From Acidaminococcus timonensis (lineage in GTDB: Bacteria; Bacillota; Negativicutes; Acidaminococcales; Acidaminococcaceae), in the NCBI RefSeq assembly GCF_900106585.1, contig NZ_FNWH01000004.1, forward strand, positions 248,001 through 312,000: a stretch of 64,000 nucleotides of DNA, in the 5' to 3' direction. The first letter of the stretch is position 1; every line of letters starts with the position of its first letter. The translations under genes were made by a program, and so were the position numbers. The notes under the pieces were generated by a model. It saw only the letters and a list, made by a program, of their open reading frames with translations, was not told the DNA's origin and ran no database searches. This document shows positions 49,099-58,111 of this stretch, piece after piece.

Positions 49099-50975
49099 GC
49101 CTGTTCCTCCTTCCGCCGCCGGGCCTCCAGATAAATCATCAGCACGCTGATATCCGCCGGGGACACTCCGGAGATCCGGCTGGCCTGGCCGATGGACACA
49201 GGCCGCTGTTTGCTCAGTTTCTCCATGGCTTCCGAAGACAGTTCATGGAGCTGGGTGTAATCCAGGTCATCGGGCAGCAGTTTGTCTTCCAGTTTCAGGG
49301 CCCGGGCCACTTCCTGCTTCTGCTTTTCGATGTATCCCTGGTACTTCACCTGCACATCCACCTGTTCCGCCGCATCCACCGGCAGTTTCTCCAGGTCGAA
49401 GGCCTCCGCCAGTTTCTCGTAGGTCACTTCCGGCCGCCGCAGCAATTCCAGTACATTGATGGAGCTGCGCAGGGGCGTGGACCCCATGGCCACGATCTTC
49501 TGCTGGTTCTCGTCATTGGGGGCCAGGTTCATTTTGGACAGGTTGAACAGGGTCCGTTGGATAATGTCCCGTTTCTTCGTAAAGGCTTCGTACCGGTCGT
49601 CAGACACCAGTCCCACGTCCCGGCCCTTCTGGGTCAGCCGCAGGTCCGCGTTGTCCTGGCGCAGCAGCAGCCGGTATTCCGCCCGGCTGGTCATCATCCG
49701 GTAGGGTTCACTGGTGCCCTTGGTCACCAGATCGTCGATGAGCACCCCGATATAGGCATCGCTCCGTTTCAGGATCAGAGGCTTCTTCCCCTGAAGCTTC
49801 AGGGCCGCATTGATCCCTGCCATCAGACCCTGGGCCGCCGCTTCCTCGTACCCGCTGGTGCCGTTGGCCTGGCCGGCGCTGAACAGGCCGCTGATCTCTT
49901 TGTGTTCCAGGTTGGCCTTCAGTTGCAGGGGATCCAGGCAGTCGTATTCGATGGCATAGCCTGCCCGCATCATCTTACAGTGTTCCAGGCCGGGGATGGT
50001 CTGCATGAACGCCACCTGGATCTCCGCCGGCAGGGAAGAACTCATACCCTGTACGTACACTTCATTGGTGCGCAGCCCTTCCGGTTCCAGGAACAGCTGG
50101 TGCCGGTTTTTGTCGGCGAACCGGATGATCTTGGATTCGATGCTGGGACAGTACCGGGGCCCCACCCCTTCGATGGTCCCATTGTACATGCAGCTCCGGT
50201 CCAGGTTGTCCCGGATGATCTTATGGGTACGGGGGTTGGTATAGGTCAGGTAGCAGGGCACCTGCAACCGTGTGGTAATGTTGCTCATGAAGGAAAAATT
50301 CCGCACCCGTTCATCCCCGTACTGGGGTTCCATCCTGGTGTAGTCCAGGGTCCGGGCATCCACCCGGGCAGGGGTCCCGGTCTTGAACCGCATGAGCGAA
50401 AGACCCGCTTCCTGCAGGGAACCGGTCAGCTTCATGGCCGAGCGCTGGCCGATGGGGCCGGACATATAGGCCACTTCCCCGTAGAGGATCTTGCCCCGCA
50501 GGTATGTCCCCGTACACAGGATCACACAGTCCGCCTGGAACACTTCACCGGTTTCCGCCTCCACCCCCTGGACGGCGCCGTTTTTGATCAGCAGCTTGTC
50601 GATCATCAGCTGCTTTACATCCAGGTTGTCCGTGTTCTCTACGATTTCTTTCATGATGGTATGATACAGGGGTTTGTCCGCCTGGGCCCGCAGGGCCTGC
50701 ACCGCATAGCCCTTGCCCGTGTTCAGCATCCGCATCTGGATGCAGGCCTCATCGGCCGCGATCCCCATCTGGCCTCCCAGGGCATCGATTTCCCGCACCA
50801 GATGCCCCTTGGCCGGTCCGCCCACAGAGGGGTTACAGGGCATCAGGGCAATGTTATCCATGGACAGGGTGGCCAAAAGGGTCTTCTGTCCCATCCGGGC
50901 CGCTGCCAGAGCAGCCTCACAGCCTGCATGGCCGGCGCCAACAACAACCACATCATAATGATCCACAACGATCAT
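49095..50975 (-). CDS. mnmG: tRNA uridine-5-carboxymethylaminomethyl modification enzyme
   Basis: 626 residues. FAD-binding motif VVGAGHAGCEAALAAARMG at about 11-29, PCNPSVGGPAKGHLVREIDA, and C-terminal helical domain. Works with MnmE to form cmnm5U34 in tRNAs. The ATG at 50973-50975 has GGAGG nine bases upstream; a six-codon extension is not favoured. It is 18 bp downstream of mnmE. Confidence 0.97.
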   Translation of the reverse strand: MIVVDHYDVVVVGAGHAGCEAALAAARMGQKTLLATLSMDNIALMPCNPSVGGPAKGHLVREIDALGGQMGIAADEACIQMRMLNTGKGYAVQALRAQADKPLYHTIMKEIVENTDNLDVKQLMIDKLLIKNGAVQGVEAETGEVFQADCVILCTGTYLRGKILYGEVAYMSGPIGQRSAMKLTGSLQEAGLSLMRFKTGTPARVDARTLDYTRMEPQYGDERVRNFSFMSNITTRLQVPCYLTYTNPRTHKIIRDNLDRSCMYNGTIEGVGPRYCPSIESKIIRFADKNRHQLFLEPEGLRTNEVYVQGMSSSLPAEIQVAFMQTIPGLEHCKMMRAGYAIEYDCLDPLQLKANLEHKEISGLFSAGQANGTSGYEEAAAQGLMAGINAALKLQGKKPLILKRSDAYIGVLIDDLVTKGTSEPYRMMTSRAEYRLLLRQDNADLRLTQKGRDVGLVSDDRYEAFTKKRDIIQRTLFNLSKMNLAPNDENQQKIVAMGSTPLRSSINVLELLRRPEVTYEKLAEAFDLEKLPVDAAEQVDVQVKYQGYIEKQKQEVARALKLEDKLLPDDLDYTQLHELSSEAMEKLSKQRPVSIGQASRISGVSPADISVLMIYLEARRRKEEQA

Positions 50976-50993
50976 GTTCTTTTTCCTCCACAC

Positions 50994-52373
50994 TTACTTG
51001 CCCACACAGAACTGGGCAAAGATTTCATCGATGATTTCGTCCGGCACGTCTTCCCCGGTGATTTCCCCCAGGTCGTGGAGGGCTTCCGTCAGGTCGATGG
51101 TCAGGCAATCATAGGGCAGGTGGGCCCGGGCCCCTTTCAGGGCATCCTCCACACTCCGGAGTGCTGTTTCCAGCAGCCGCTGCTGCCTTGCATTCTGGGT
51201 CATGCCGGAACTTTCGCTGTCGCTGCCTTCCCCGTACACAAACTCCTGTAGCCAGTGGGCCACCTGGTCCATACCCTCTCCGGTCTTCACCGAAAGGACA
51301 ATCACATTCTTCTTTCCGCAGGCATCCTCCAGGGCCTTTGTATCCACGGCCAGCGGCAGGTCCGCCTTATTCACCAGGACCAGTTTGGGCCGATTCTTCA
51401 GACTCTCCAGCAGCGCCCGGTCTTCCTCACCCAGAGGCCGGGAACCGTCCAGTACCACCAGGGCCAGCTGGGCATCCTCCAGGGCCGCCCTGGACCGCTC
51501 CACCCCGATCTTTTCCACGTAATCCTCCGTATCCCGCAGGCCTGCCGTGTCCGTAAGGACCAGGGGGATCCCGCTGATGGTCATCTGTTCCTCGATCACG
51601 TCCCGGGTGGTGCCGGGAATGTTGGAGACGATGGCCCGGTCCGCCTGGAGCAGGCTGTTCAGCAGGCTGGATTTGCCCACGTTGGGCCGTCCCACGATGG
51701 CCGTACGCAGGCCTTCCCGCAGGATCCGTCCCGTACTTCCCTGGCGCACCAGCCTTTCCACGGCATCCCGGCCTTCCGTCAGCACCTGGATGGCCCTGTC
51801 ATAGGTCACTTCTTCGATATCCTCCTCCGGATAGTCGATGACGGCCTCCAGCTGCACCACCAGATCCCGCAGCTTTTTCCGCAGGTCCTTCACCTTCCGG
51901 GACAGCCCCCCTTCGTGGCCCCGATTGGCGGCCACCAGGGCCCGTTTGCTCCGGGCATTGATGATGTCCATGACGCTTTCTGCTTCTGCCAGATCCAGCC
52001 GGCCGTTCAGGAAAGCCCGTTTGGTGAATTCGCCGGGCTCCGCCGGCCGGGCCCCTGCCCTGTAGGTCAGGGACAGGATTTCCTGCAGGGCCTGCCGCCC
52101 GCCATGGCACTGGATCTCGCACACATCTTCCCCGGTATAGGAATGGGGCCCGGGCATATAGACAGCCAGTACCTCGTCCACCACCTGGCCCTTTTCGTCC
52201 AGGATGTGTCCGTACAGCAGTTTCCGGGCATTGTCCGGACCGGGCTTCTCCCGCCCGGTGAACAGTCTGTCCGTAATGGCAAGGCTTTCCGGACCGCTGA
52301 GCCGGATCACCCCGATGGAGCCCACCCCCAGGGCAGTGGCGATGGCACTGATGGTATCCTCAAGAATGTCCAT
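50994..52373 (-). CDS. mnmE: tRNA modification GTPase
   Basis: 459 residues. N-terminal tetrahydrofolate-binding domain. Central G domain: GRPNVGKSSLLN (P-loop), DTAGLRDT (G3), NKAD (G4). The C-terminus ends FCVGK, the catalytic Cys motif. The upstream in-frame extension to 52427 is rejected because GGGAGGGAATC directly precedes ATG 52371-52373. Partner of MnmG in U34 modification. Confidence 0.97.
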   Translation of the reverse strand: MDILEDTISAIATALGVGSIGVIRLSGPESLAITDRLFTGREKPGPDNARKLLYGHILDEKGQVVDEVLAVYMPGPHSYTGEDVCEIQCHGGRQALQEILSLTYRAGARPAEPGEFTKRAFLNGRLDLAEAESVMDIINARSKRALVAANRGHEGGLSRKVKDLRKKLRDLVVQLEAVIDYPEEDIEEVTYDRAIQVLTEGRDAVERLVRQGSTGRILREGLRTAIVGRPNVGKSSLLNSLLQADRAIVSNIPGTTRDVIEEQMTISGIPLVLTDTAGLRDTEDYVEKIGVERSRAALEDAQLALVVLDGSRPLGEEDRALLESLKNRPKLVLVNKADLPLAVDTKALEDACGKKNVIVLSVKTGEGMDQVAHWLQEFVYGEGSDSESSGMTQNARQQRLLETALRSVEDALKGARAHLPYDCLTIDLTEALHDLGEITGEDVPDEIIDEIFAQFCVGK

Positions 52374-52436
52374 GATTCCCTCCCAAAAAACAAAAACAGC
52401 TCCGAACAAAAGTGTCCGGAGCTGCATCAGTCTATG

Positions 52437-53183
52437 TCATTTCAAATCGATGACCACTTTGCGGTAGGGTTCCTCCCCTTCGCTGTAGGTGGTAATCGCC
52501 GGATCGTTCTGCAGGCTCATGTGGACGATCTTCCGTTCGTAAGGATTCATCGGTTCCAGCATGGCTTTCTTATGCGTCCGTCTGACCCGGTCTGCCAGGT
52601 TCTTCGCCAGCCGTTCCAGGGTCTGGCGCCGGCGTTCCCGGTAGTTTTCCGCATCCAGGATGACCCGGTTCCAGGTCTTGCGCCCCTTGTTCCCGGCCAG
52701 GTTGGTCAGGTACTGGAGGGCATCCAGGGTCTGGCCATGCTTGCCGATCAGCACGCCGATTCCCTCGCCGTGGATCTTCAGCACCACTTCACCTTCCCTG
52801 CGGTTGATGAATTTCTCGATGATCAGGTCCATGCCCATGGCCCCAAAGATCTTTTCCAGGAATTCCCTGGCAGCAGCCCCTGTGGCCACCAGATCGGCCT
52901 CCCGGTCTTCGGCCGGTTCCTTTTCAGCAATCGGTTCCGCCGGTTCTTCCGGGAGTTCGGGCGCTTCTGCCGGTTCTTCCACAGCCTCTTCCGGTTCCGG
53001 AGCCGGAGCTTCCTTTACGGTCACCCGCACTTTGGCGTCCCGTCCGCCGAACAGGCCCAGGATCGAGCTCTTGGAAGATTCCAGTACTTCCACCTCTACT
53101 TCGTCCCGGCTCACGCCCAACTCTGCAAGGGCGGCCCTGACTGCGTCCTCAACGGTTTTGCCCGTTTTTTCTACAACGTCCAT
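52437..53183 (-). CDS. jag: RNA-binding protein Jag/KhpB
   Basis: 248 residues. Jag-N domain at 1-50 (KTGKTVEDAVRAALAELGVS), an acidic Glu/Pro-rich linker at about 60-110 (EEAVEEPAEAPELPEEPAEP), KH domain at about 115-190 (GVLIGKHGQTLDALQYL), and an R3H domain at the end (RRTHKKAML). Binds RNA and affects cell envelope growth. Located between yidC and mnmE, as in most Firmicutes. Confidence 0.95.
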   Translation of the reverse strand: MDVVEKTGKTVEDAVRAALAELGVSRDEVEVEVLESSKSSILGLFGGRDAKVRVTVKEAPAPEPEEAVEEPAEAPELPEEPAEPIAEKEPAEDREADLVATGAAAREFLEKIFGAMGMDLIIEKFINRREGEVVLKIHGEGIGVLIGKHGQTLDALQYLTNLAGNKGRKTWNRVILDAENYRERRRQTLERLAKNLADRVRRTHKKAMLEPMNPYERKIVHMSLQNDPAITTYSEGEEPYRKVVIDLK

Positions 53184-53218
53184 CTTCCTGCCTCCTTCAC
53201 CGGATATGCCGGCGTTTT

Positions 53219-53857
53219 TTATTTGTTGTCTTTATCTTTGTTCCGGTCCATCAGGAACTGCTGACCGATCTGCATCAGGTTCATGACCACCCAGTACAGC
53301 ACCAGCCCGGCCGGGAATTTCAGAGAAATATACCCGATGAAGAGGGGCATGAAGTACAGCATGATCTTCCCCTGGGGATTGTCAGAGGGAGGCATGGTCT
53401 GTCTGGACTGGATGAATGTGGTCAAAGCCGACAGGATCGGCAGGATGTAATAGGGATCCGGATCTGCAATGCTCTGCATCCACAGGAAGGAACTGGGTCC
53501 TTCGTAGCTGAAATCCCGAATGCCATAGAAGATCCCGATCATGATGGGCATCTGGATGAGCAGCGGCAGACAGCCGGCCAGGGGATTGACCCCTTCCTGC
53601 TTGTACAGTTCGGACATTTTCTGGTTCAGGGTCACCTTATCGTCCTTATACCGGGCCTGCAGCTCTTTCATCTTGGGCTGGATCCGGCTCATGGCCTTGG
53701 TGGATTGAACCTGCTTGGCCGTCAGCGGGGCCAGGATCAGTTTGATCAGAATGGTCATGATAATGATGGCCAGACCGTAGCTGGGTTCCCCGATCAGCCG
53801 GGTCAGTTCATAGATATGGGCCACGACTTGTTGGACAAACGAGCTTAAAATTTCCAA
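53219..53857 (-). CDS. yidC: Membrane protein insertase YidC (Oxa1 family)
   Basis: 212 residues, the short Firmicute type without the large periplasmic domain of E. coli YidC. Conserved core segments: IIIMTILIKLILAPLTAKQ, CLPLLIQMPIMIGIFYGIRD, and the C-terminal KFPAGLVLYWVVMNLMQI. No lipobox is evident at the N-terminus. Inserts membrane proteins with or without Sec. 26 bp downstream of yidD. Confidence 0.95.
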   Translation of the reverse strand: MEILSSFVQQVVAHIYELTRLIGEPSYGLAIIIMTILIKLILAPLTAKQVQSTKAMSRIQPKMKELQARYKDDKVTLNQKMSELYKQEGVNPLAGCLPLLIQMPIMIGIFYGIRDFSYEGPSSFLWMQSIADPDPYYILPILSALTTFIQSRQTMPPSDNPQGKIMLYFMPLFIGYISLKFPAGLVLYWVVMNLMQIGQQFLMDRNKDKDNK

Positions 53858-53883
53858 AGTTCGACTCCTTTTCTTCCTGTCTC

Positions 53884-54093
53884 TTACGGCACAGGATCAT
53901 ACCCACCCTTGTGGAAGGGATGACATTTTAGTATTCTCTTCACAGCCAGATAGGATCCCTTGAGAAAACCGTATTTCTGGACTGCTTCCAGCGCATATTG
54001 GGAGCAGGTCGGATAGAACCTGCACCGGGGCGGAAAACAGGGAGAAATCCACACCTGATAGAAACGGATCAGGGCAATGGCAATCGTTTTCAT
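53884..54093 (-). CDS. yidD: Membrane protein insertion efficiency factor YidD
   Basis: 69 residues from ATG 54091-54093 (GGAGAGG upstream). The in-frame extension to 54204 lies within rnpA and is not real. Signature [20 protein letters not shown], followed by TCSQYALEA, and the C-terminal [13 protein letters not shown]. Acts with YidC, between rnpA and yidC. Confidence 0.96.
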   Translation of the reverse strand: MKTIAIALIRFYQVWISPCFPPRCRFYPTCSQYALEAVQKYGFLKGSYLAVKRILKCHPFHKGGYDPVP

Positions 54094-54118
54094 AGGCCTC
54101 TCCGGTAAAAACTTCCTT

Positions 54119-54481
54119 TTACAGCAGCCCGGCCTTTTTTGCCAGCCGCTGGAACACTTCTTCATAGACTCCATAAGGAGCGCGGGCCAGGCGTTGGCGG
54201 GCAACCCAGACGATGGACACCTTCCGGTTCAGGCGGGCCTGTTCCTTCCGGAACACTTCCCGCATCCGGCGTTTCACCCGGTTGCGCAGCACAGCATGTC
54301 CCAGCCGTTTGCCCACGGCCGTACCCAACTGGTTCTGCCCGTTGTCCGAAGGAAGTACATAAAAGACGCCGTATTTATCCACATAGGACCGGCCTTTTTC
54401 GTAGATCTTCTGGAACCGTTCATGGGCCTTCACCCGGTTGGCCTGGGTATAGGTATAGTTTTCAGGAACATTCTGTTCCAA
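54119..54481 (-). CDS. rnpA: Ribonuclease P protein component
   Basis: 120 residues. Conserved RNR motif in [19 protein letters not shown], and the N-terminal [14 protein letters not shown]. Binds RNase P RNA to process tRNA 5' ends. The start appears to be TTG (54479-54481) with AGGTG upstream; no closer ATG exists before the conserved region. A hairpin separates it from rpmH. Confidence 0.95.
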   Translation of the reverse strand: MEQNVPENYTYTQANRVKAHERFQKIYEKGRSYVDKYGVFYVLPSDNGQNQLGTAVGKRLGHAVLRNRVKRRMREVFRKEQARLNRKVSIVWVARQRLARAPYGVYEEVFQRLAKKAGLL

Positions 54482-54506
54482 AGCTCTGCACCTGCCTTGT
54501 AGTAAA

Positions 54507-54529
54507 ATAGGCCGCGAAGAGCGGCCTAT
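54507..54529 (-). terminator. Intercistronic hairpin between rpmH and rnpA
   Basis: ATAGGCCGC / GCGGCCTAT arms followed on the minus strand by TTTACTAC. A weak terminator or attenuator, allowing high L34 and low RnpA expression. Confidence 0.65.
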
Positions 54530-54537
54530 CTTATTCT

Positions 54538-54672
54538 TTATGCAGACAATCTCTTTCTGCCTTTTGCACGTCTTCTTTTTAAGACTTGTTGTCCACCCAG
54601 AGTCTTCATTCTTTCTCTGAAGCCATGAGTCTTTTTTCTCCGATTGTTATTCGGTTGAAAAGTTCTCTTCAT
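54538..54672 (-). CDS. rpmH: 50S ribosomal protein L34
   Basis: 44 residues, too short for many ORF callers. [20 protein letters not shown], then [19 protein letters not shown] is L34 end to end. GGGAGGG precedes the ATG. First gene of the rpmH-rnpA-yidD-yidC-jag run, with a near-consensus promoter 75 bp upstream. Confidence 0.98.
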   Translation of the reverse strand: MKRTFQPNNNRRKKTHGFRERMKTLGGQQVLKRRRAKGRKRLSA

Positions 54673-54746
54673 CTTTCTTAACCCTCCCTTGCCTCCAAAG
54701 ATACGTCAAGATCTATAAATAAGTAAATCGTTTGACAGCTCATATC

Positions 54747-54775
54747 ATTATAAGAGGAAAATAAGAGTGTGTCAA
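54747..54775 (-). promoter_or_regulatory. Promoter of rpmH
   Basis: Minus strand TTGACA (54770-54775), 17-base spacer, TATAAT (54747-54752): a perfect sigma-A consensus, as expected for a ribosomal protein gene. Confidence 0.92.
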
Positions 54776-54805
54776 TAACTTTGCATAGAAAACCGGCGAA
54801 AAACC

Positions 54806-55282
54806 TTATTTTTCGTGGACCCGTTTCCCGGTGATGTGTTCTGGGACCAGTTCCAGCATGGTCACCCGGCTGGCAGCACGAGCCATGACCTCATCCACAG
54901 AAGCCTCATCGGGGTAGTATTTCAAACCGATCCGCCGCAGCAGCTCCATAGCCCGTTCCCGATCCTCCAGGATGTGGATCCGGCCGAACAGGGTCACGGA
55001 ACGGAGGGTGTAAGCCCAGTCGCCCGCCAGTTTCACCCCGTCGTCATGGACATTGAAGCAGGCCTTGTCGCACCGCTTCAGGGCATCGATCTTGTGACCC
55101 TCGCCGGCCCCGTGGAAATAAAGGCAGCCGGTTTCCGGGTCGTAATAATAATTGAGGGGGACCGCGTACGGATACCCTTCATCCCCGGCCAGGGCCAGGG
55201 TTCCCCGTTTTTCCTCCTGGAGCACCTTCCGGCATTCCTCTTCCGAAAGGGCCTGTTTGAAACGTCTCATGGGACGGAACAT
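54806..55282 (-). CDS. Pyridoxamine 5'-phosphate oxidase-family flavoprotein (NimA-like)
   Basis: 158 residues of the FMN-binding split-barrel family typified by NimA/nitroimidazole-resistance proteins (SEEECRKVLQEEKRGTLALA; YPYAVPLNYYYD; YFHGAGEGHKIDAL; ACFNVHDDG). Likely an FMN- or heme-binding reductase of unknown physiological substrate. Separate from the rpmH promoter and downstream of a repeat region. Monocistronic. Confidence 0.85.
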   Translation of the reverse strand: MFRPMRRFKQALSEEECRKVLQEEKRGTLALAGDEGYPYAVPLNYYYDPETGCLYFHGAGEGHKIDALKRCDKACFNVHDDGVKLAGDWAYTLRSVTLFGRIHILEDRERAMELLRRIGLKYYPDEASVDEVMARAASRVTMLELVPEHITGKRVHEK

Positions 55283-55300
55283 TTTATCTTCAACTCCTTT

Positions 55301-55508
55301 TTATCCGCCCTTTCCAAGGGCGGGGGACCATTGGACGTCAGTCCAATGGTGGTGGGTTCCATACGGCGTCAGCCGTATGGCATTCCTGCTTTTCAGGGGC
55401 AAAATCTGCCCCCACGCTACTCTCCTTTGTCCGGCCCCTTTTTTATCCGCCCTTTCCAAGGGCGGGGGACCATTGGGCATCAGTCCAATGGTGGTGGGTT
55501 CCATACGG
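55301..55508 (+). repeat. Repeat G, two direct copies
   Basis: Units at 55301-55368 and 55441-55508: TTTTATCCGCCCTTTCCAAG, GGCGGGGGACCATTGG, a short palindrome GTCAGTCCAATGGTGG and GGGTTCCATACGG. The second copy abuts the amidohydrolase stop codon. A third, diverged, inverted copy is at 47587-47655. Confidence 0.8.
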
Positions 55509-55518
55509 TTGACCCGGA

Positions 55519-56934
55519 CTACCTGTCGTACCCTCTGGGCATGACCTCCGGCGGAATGGGGCACTGGTACTTTTTCCCACCCAGCCGTTTGTCCAGTTCC
55601 GCCCGGGCCGCCTTCACTATTTCCGGCTGCTGGAACAGGGTTTCCGCCCCTTTGGCCAGCACTTCCGCGGCAAAGAAACATCCTTTCAGTGCTACGCTGC
55701 CCTTATCCTGGGCCACCCACTGCCAGGAATGGGACGCCGTACCGATGGCGAAACAGGCCCCGGCAAACTGGGCCAGAGGCGTCACATAGCTCACATCCCC
55801 GGTGTCCGAAGAGCCCATGGCCGTAGCACTGGTGGGTCTATAGGGCAGGATGTACGCCCCGCTGGGATCCTTTTCGATCAGTTCTTCCCGCAGTTCCGGA
55901 TCCGGGAAGGGGGCCATGCCGGGATCCTTCCGTACCCGTTCCGGTCCCAGCTGATCCTGGAACTTTTTCAGGAAGGCTTTTTCCTCCTCCGTCCGCTGTG
56001 GAGCCCCCACAGCCACCATGGCATCGTACAGTACCTGTCCCAGCACCCTGTTGGGCACCAGGTTGGATACCGCCTTGTCGAACCGGACACTGAGCTCCGT
56101 CTCCGTCATCAGGGCCGCGCCCCGGGCAATGGCCACCACCCGGTCATACAACCGTTTCGTCTCGTCATTGGTCCTGGAACGGATCAGATACAGCACTTCC
56201 GCATGGGGTTGTACAACGTTGGGAGAAACCCCGCCGGTATCCAAAATGGCGTAATGGACCCGCTCGTAGTCCGCCATATGCTCCCGCATGTAATTGACCC
56301 CTACATCCATCAGTTCCACGGCATCCAGGGCACTGCGTCCGTTCTGGGGTGCGGCAGCAGCATGGGAGGCACGCCCCTTAAAGGTAAAAGCCGCCTGGAT
56401 GTTGGCCTGGTTGCTGCCCACCATCACTTCGTTCTGGGTCCCCGGATGCCAGGTGAGGGCCGCATCCACATCATCGAACAGCCCTTCCCGGGCCATATAG
56501 GTCTTGCCACTGCCCCCTTCTTCTGCCGGACAGCCATACACCCGCACTGTGCCACTGCCCGGGTGGGCTTCCAGATAGTCCTTCAACAGCAGGCCGGCCC
56601 CCACCGCCGCCGTACCCAGCAGGCAGTGGCCGCAGCCGTGACCGTTGGGATTCCCCTCCCGAGGTTTCTCCTCCGTAAGACCGGACTCCTGGCTCAGGCC
56701 GGACAGGGCATCATATTCCCCCAGGATGGCGATCACCGGCCGTCCACTGCCGTATTCCGCCACATAGGCGGTGGGCATATGGGCCACCCCTTTCCGGACT
56801 TTGAAACCATGGGCTTCCAGCAGATCCGTCATGGCCTTCGCCGAACGGACCTCATTGAATTTCAGTTCCGCATAGTCCCAGATACAGGCATTCAGGTGTT
56901 CCAGTTCTTTCTTATAAGGTTCCAGATTATCCAT
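55519..56934 (-). CDS. M20-family amidohydrolase, AbgB-like
   Basis: 471 residues. Binuclear metal ligands of the M20 amidohydrolase type: GHGCGHCLLG with the catalytic region following, CPAEEGGSGK for the acid/base pair, and TWHPG. Length and features match the p-aminobenzoyl-glutamate hydrolase subunit B/indole-acetyl-amino-acid hydrolase branch, so it likely releases glutamate or another amino acid from an N-acyl or N-aroyl conjugate. The ATG at 56932-56934 has GGGAGGGAATCGC upstream. No AbgA or AbgT partner is adjacent. Monocistronic. Confidence 0.85.
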   Translation of the reverse strand: MDNLEPYKKELEHLNACIWDYAELKFNEVRSAKAMTDLLEAHGFKVRKGVAHMPTAYVAEYGSGRPVIAILGEYDALSGLSQESGLTEEKPREGNPNGHGCGHCLLGTAAVGAGLLLKDYLEAHPGSGTVRVYGCPAEEGGSGKTYMAREGLFDDVDAALTWHPGTQNEVMVGSNQANIQAAFTFKGRASHAAAAPQNGRSALDAVELMDVGVNYMREHMADYERVHYAILDTGGVSPNVVQPHAEVLYLIRSRTNDETKRLYDRVVAIARGAALMTETELSVRFDKAVSNLVPNRVLGQVLYDAMVAVGAPQRTEEEKAFLKKFQDQLGPERVRKDPGMAPFPDPELREELIEKDPSGAYILPYRPTSATAMGSSDTGDVSYVTPLAQFAGACFAIGTASHSWQWVAQDKGSVALKGCFFAAEVLAKGAETLFQQPEIVKAARAELDKRLGGKKYQCPIPPEVMPRGYDR

Positions 56935-57067
56935 GCGATTCCCTCCCAACAGGTCATTGTCCATAGTTGCCGTTCCTTCCACGGCACAGCCACCCATGAA
57001 TCCCTACCTTCTAACCACTTGCCTTATCCAACCGTTGTACAAGCGTTGCCGGACACGGGTTGTATAA

Positions 57068-58111
57068 CTATTTCCGTTTGGCGTCCAGCTCCTCCAGCAG
57101 CCGTTCCCGGGCCAGGTCGTAGCAGGCGTCAATGTACTGCAGCCCGGACTGGCGGACCAGCTGGTATCCCAGCAGGGCGGAAGCCGCCTGGCCCACCACC
57201 GGTACCGCCTTCAGGAAACTTCGGGCGGCAAAGCGCCGGCCCAAGTTCTTGACAATCATCTTGATACCTTCCTTGCTCATCCCCCCCAGCACCAGGGCCT
57301 TGTCCTTCAGGGATACCTTCCGGCTGCTGTGGATCACCTCCGGGGTGATGCCGAAGGCTTCCCGGATGCAGCCATACATCTGGTACAGGATCAGGAGATC
57401 CACCGCCGCATCCACCCCGATGATAGGGTTCACACCATTGTAAGCCGCGTAGGTGCAGCTCCGGCGTACGTAACTCTGGGCAGCCAATCGTTTGGCATCC
57501 AGCTGTTCTTTGGTCCGGGCCTCCGCCGTCAGGATGTACTTTTCCCGGCGGGCCTCCGGCATCTTCCGGATGATGGCATCATTCAACGCATCCAGGCCGG
57601 ATGTGCAGTCCTTCCGGGCACAGACGAACACCAGCTGGAAATCCTTCCGGCCCAGCTGTTTTTCCACATCCTGCCGGATGGTCTCCTCGCTCTCTTCCAG
57701 GCTTTTGTCCTCTTCATAAATCAGGTCCGTCTTGTTCCGGACAAAAATGCAGGGTTTCCCTTTGGCCGTCAGCTGTTTGAACAGTTCCGTATCCCCCTGG
57801 TGCAGCTTGTCGGAAAACACACACAGGAACAGATCATATTGAAAAATATGGAATTTGTCAGCAAACTCGTTCCACGGAAAGGATTTCGTTCCATATCCCG
57901 GCAGATCGATAAAGGTGGCATCCCCATGCTCCACCAGGAGAGGTTCCCGGGTGGTATCCGTCTCCACCCCCACCGGAGCCGCCTCCCGGCCACAAATGGC
58001 GTTGATCAGGCTGGATTTGCCGGAACCGGGCTGGCCGAACAGCACAATGGTCACATTTTCCTCATCCAGTTTGTTCAGTTGTTCTTGAATGGCTCTACCG
58101 TCTCTGGTCAT
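57068..58111 (-). CDS. IRG/Era-like GTPase, paralogue 2
   Basis: 347 residues. P-loop GQPGSGKSS at 26-34, G3 motif DLPG at 69-72, G4 NKTD at 126-129. After the G domain comes a helical C-terminal part with hydrophobic segments (NPIIGVDAAVDLLILYQMYG; VPVVGQAASALLGYQLV), as in interferon-inducible GTPase-like and DUF697-type membrane-associated GTPases. The start ATGA overlaps the stop of the paralogue upstream, and GGGGGAAG precedes it. Forms an operon with that paralogue and asparaginase. The role is unknown; membrane remodelling or stress response is possible. Confidence 0.82.
   Translation of the reverse strand: MTRDGRAIQEQLNKLDEENVTIVLFGQPGSGKSSLINAICGREAAPVGVETDTTREPLLVEHGDATFIDLPGYGTKSFPWNEFADKFHIFQYDLFLCVFSDKLHQGDTELFKQLTAKGKPCIFVRNKTDLIYEEDKSLEESEETIRQDVEKQLGRKDFQLVFVCARKDCTSGLDALNDAIIRKMPEARREKYILTAEARTKEQLDAKRLAAQSYVRRSCTYAAYNGVNPIIGVDAAVDLLILYQMYGCIREAFGITPEVIHSSRKVSLKDKALVLGGMSKEGIKMIVKNLGRRFAARSFLKAVPVVGQAASALLGYQLVRQSGLQYIDACYDLARERLLEELDAKRK

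Noticed and set aside
49080-51251. 723-codon plus-strand frame (and 51255-53264, 669 codons)
   Set aside because: Antisense to mnmG, mnmE and jag; such long shadows arise from GC-biased third codon positions. Gly/His/Gln/Pro-rich translations resemble no family.
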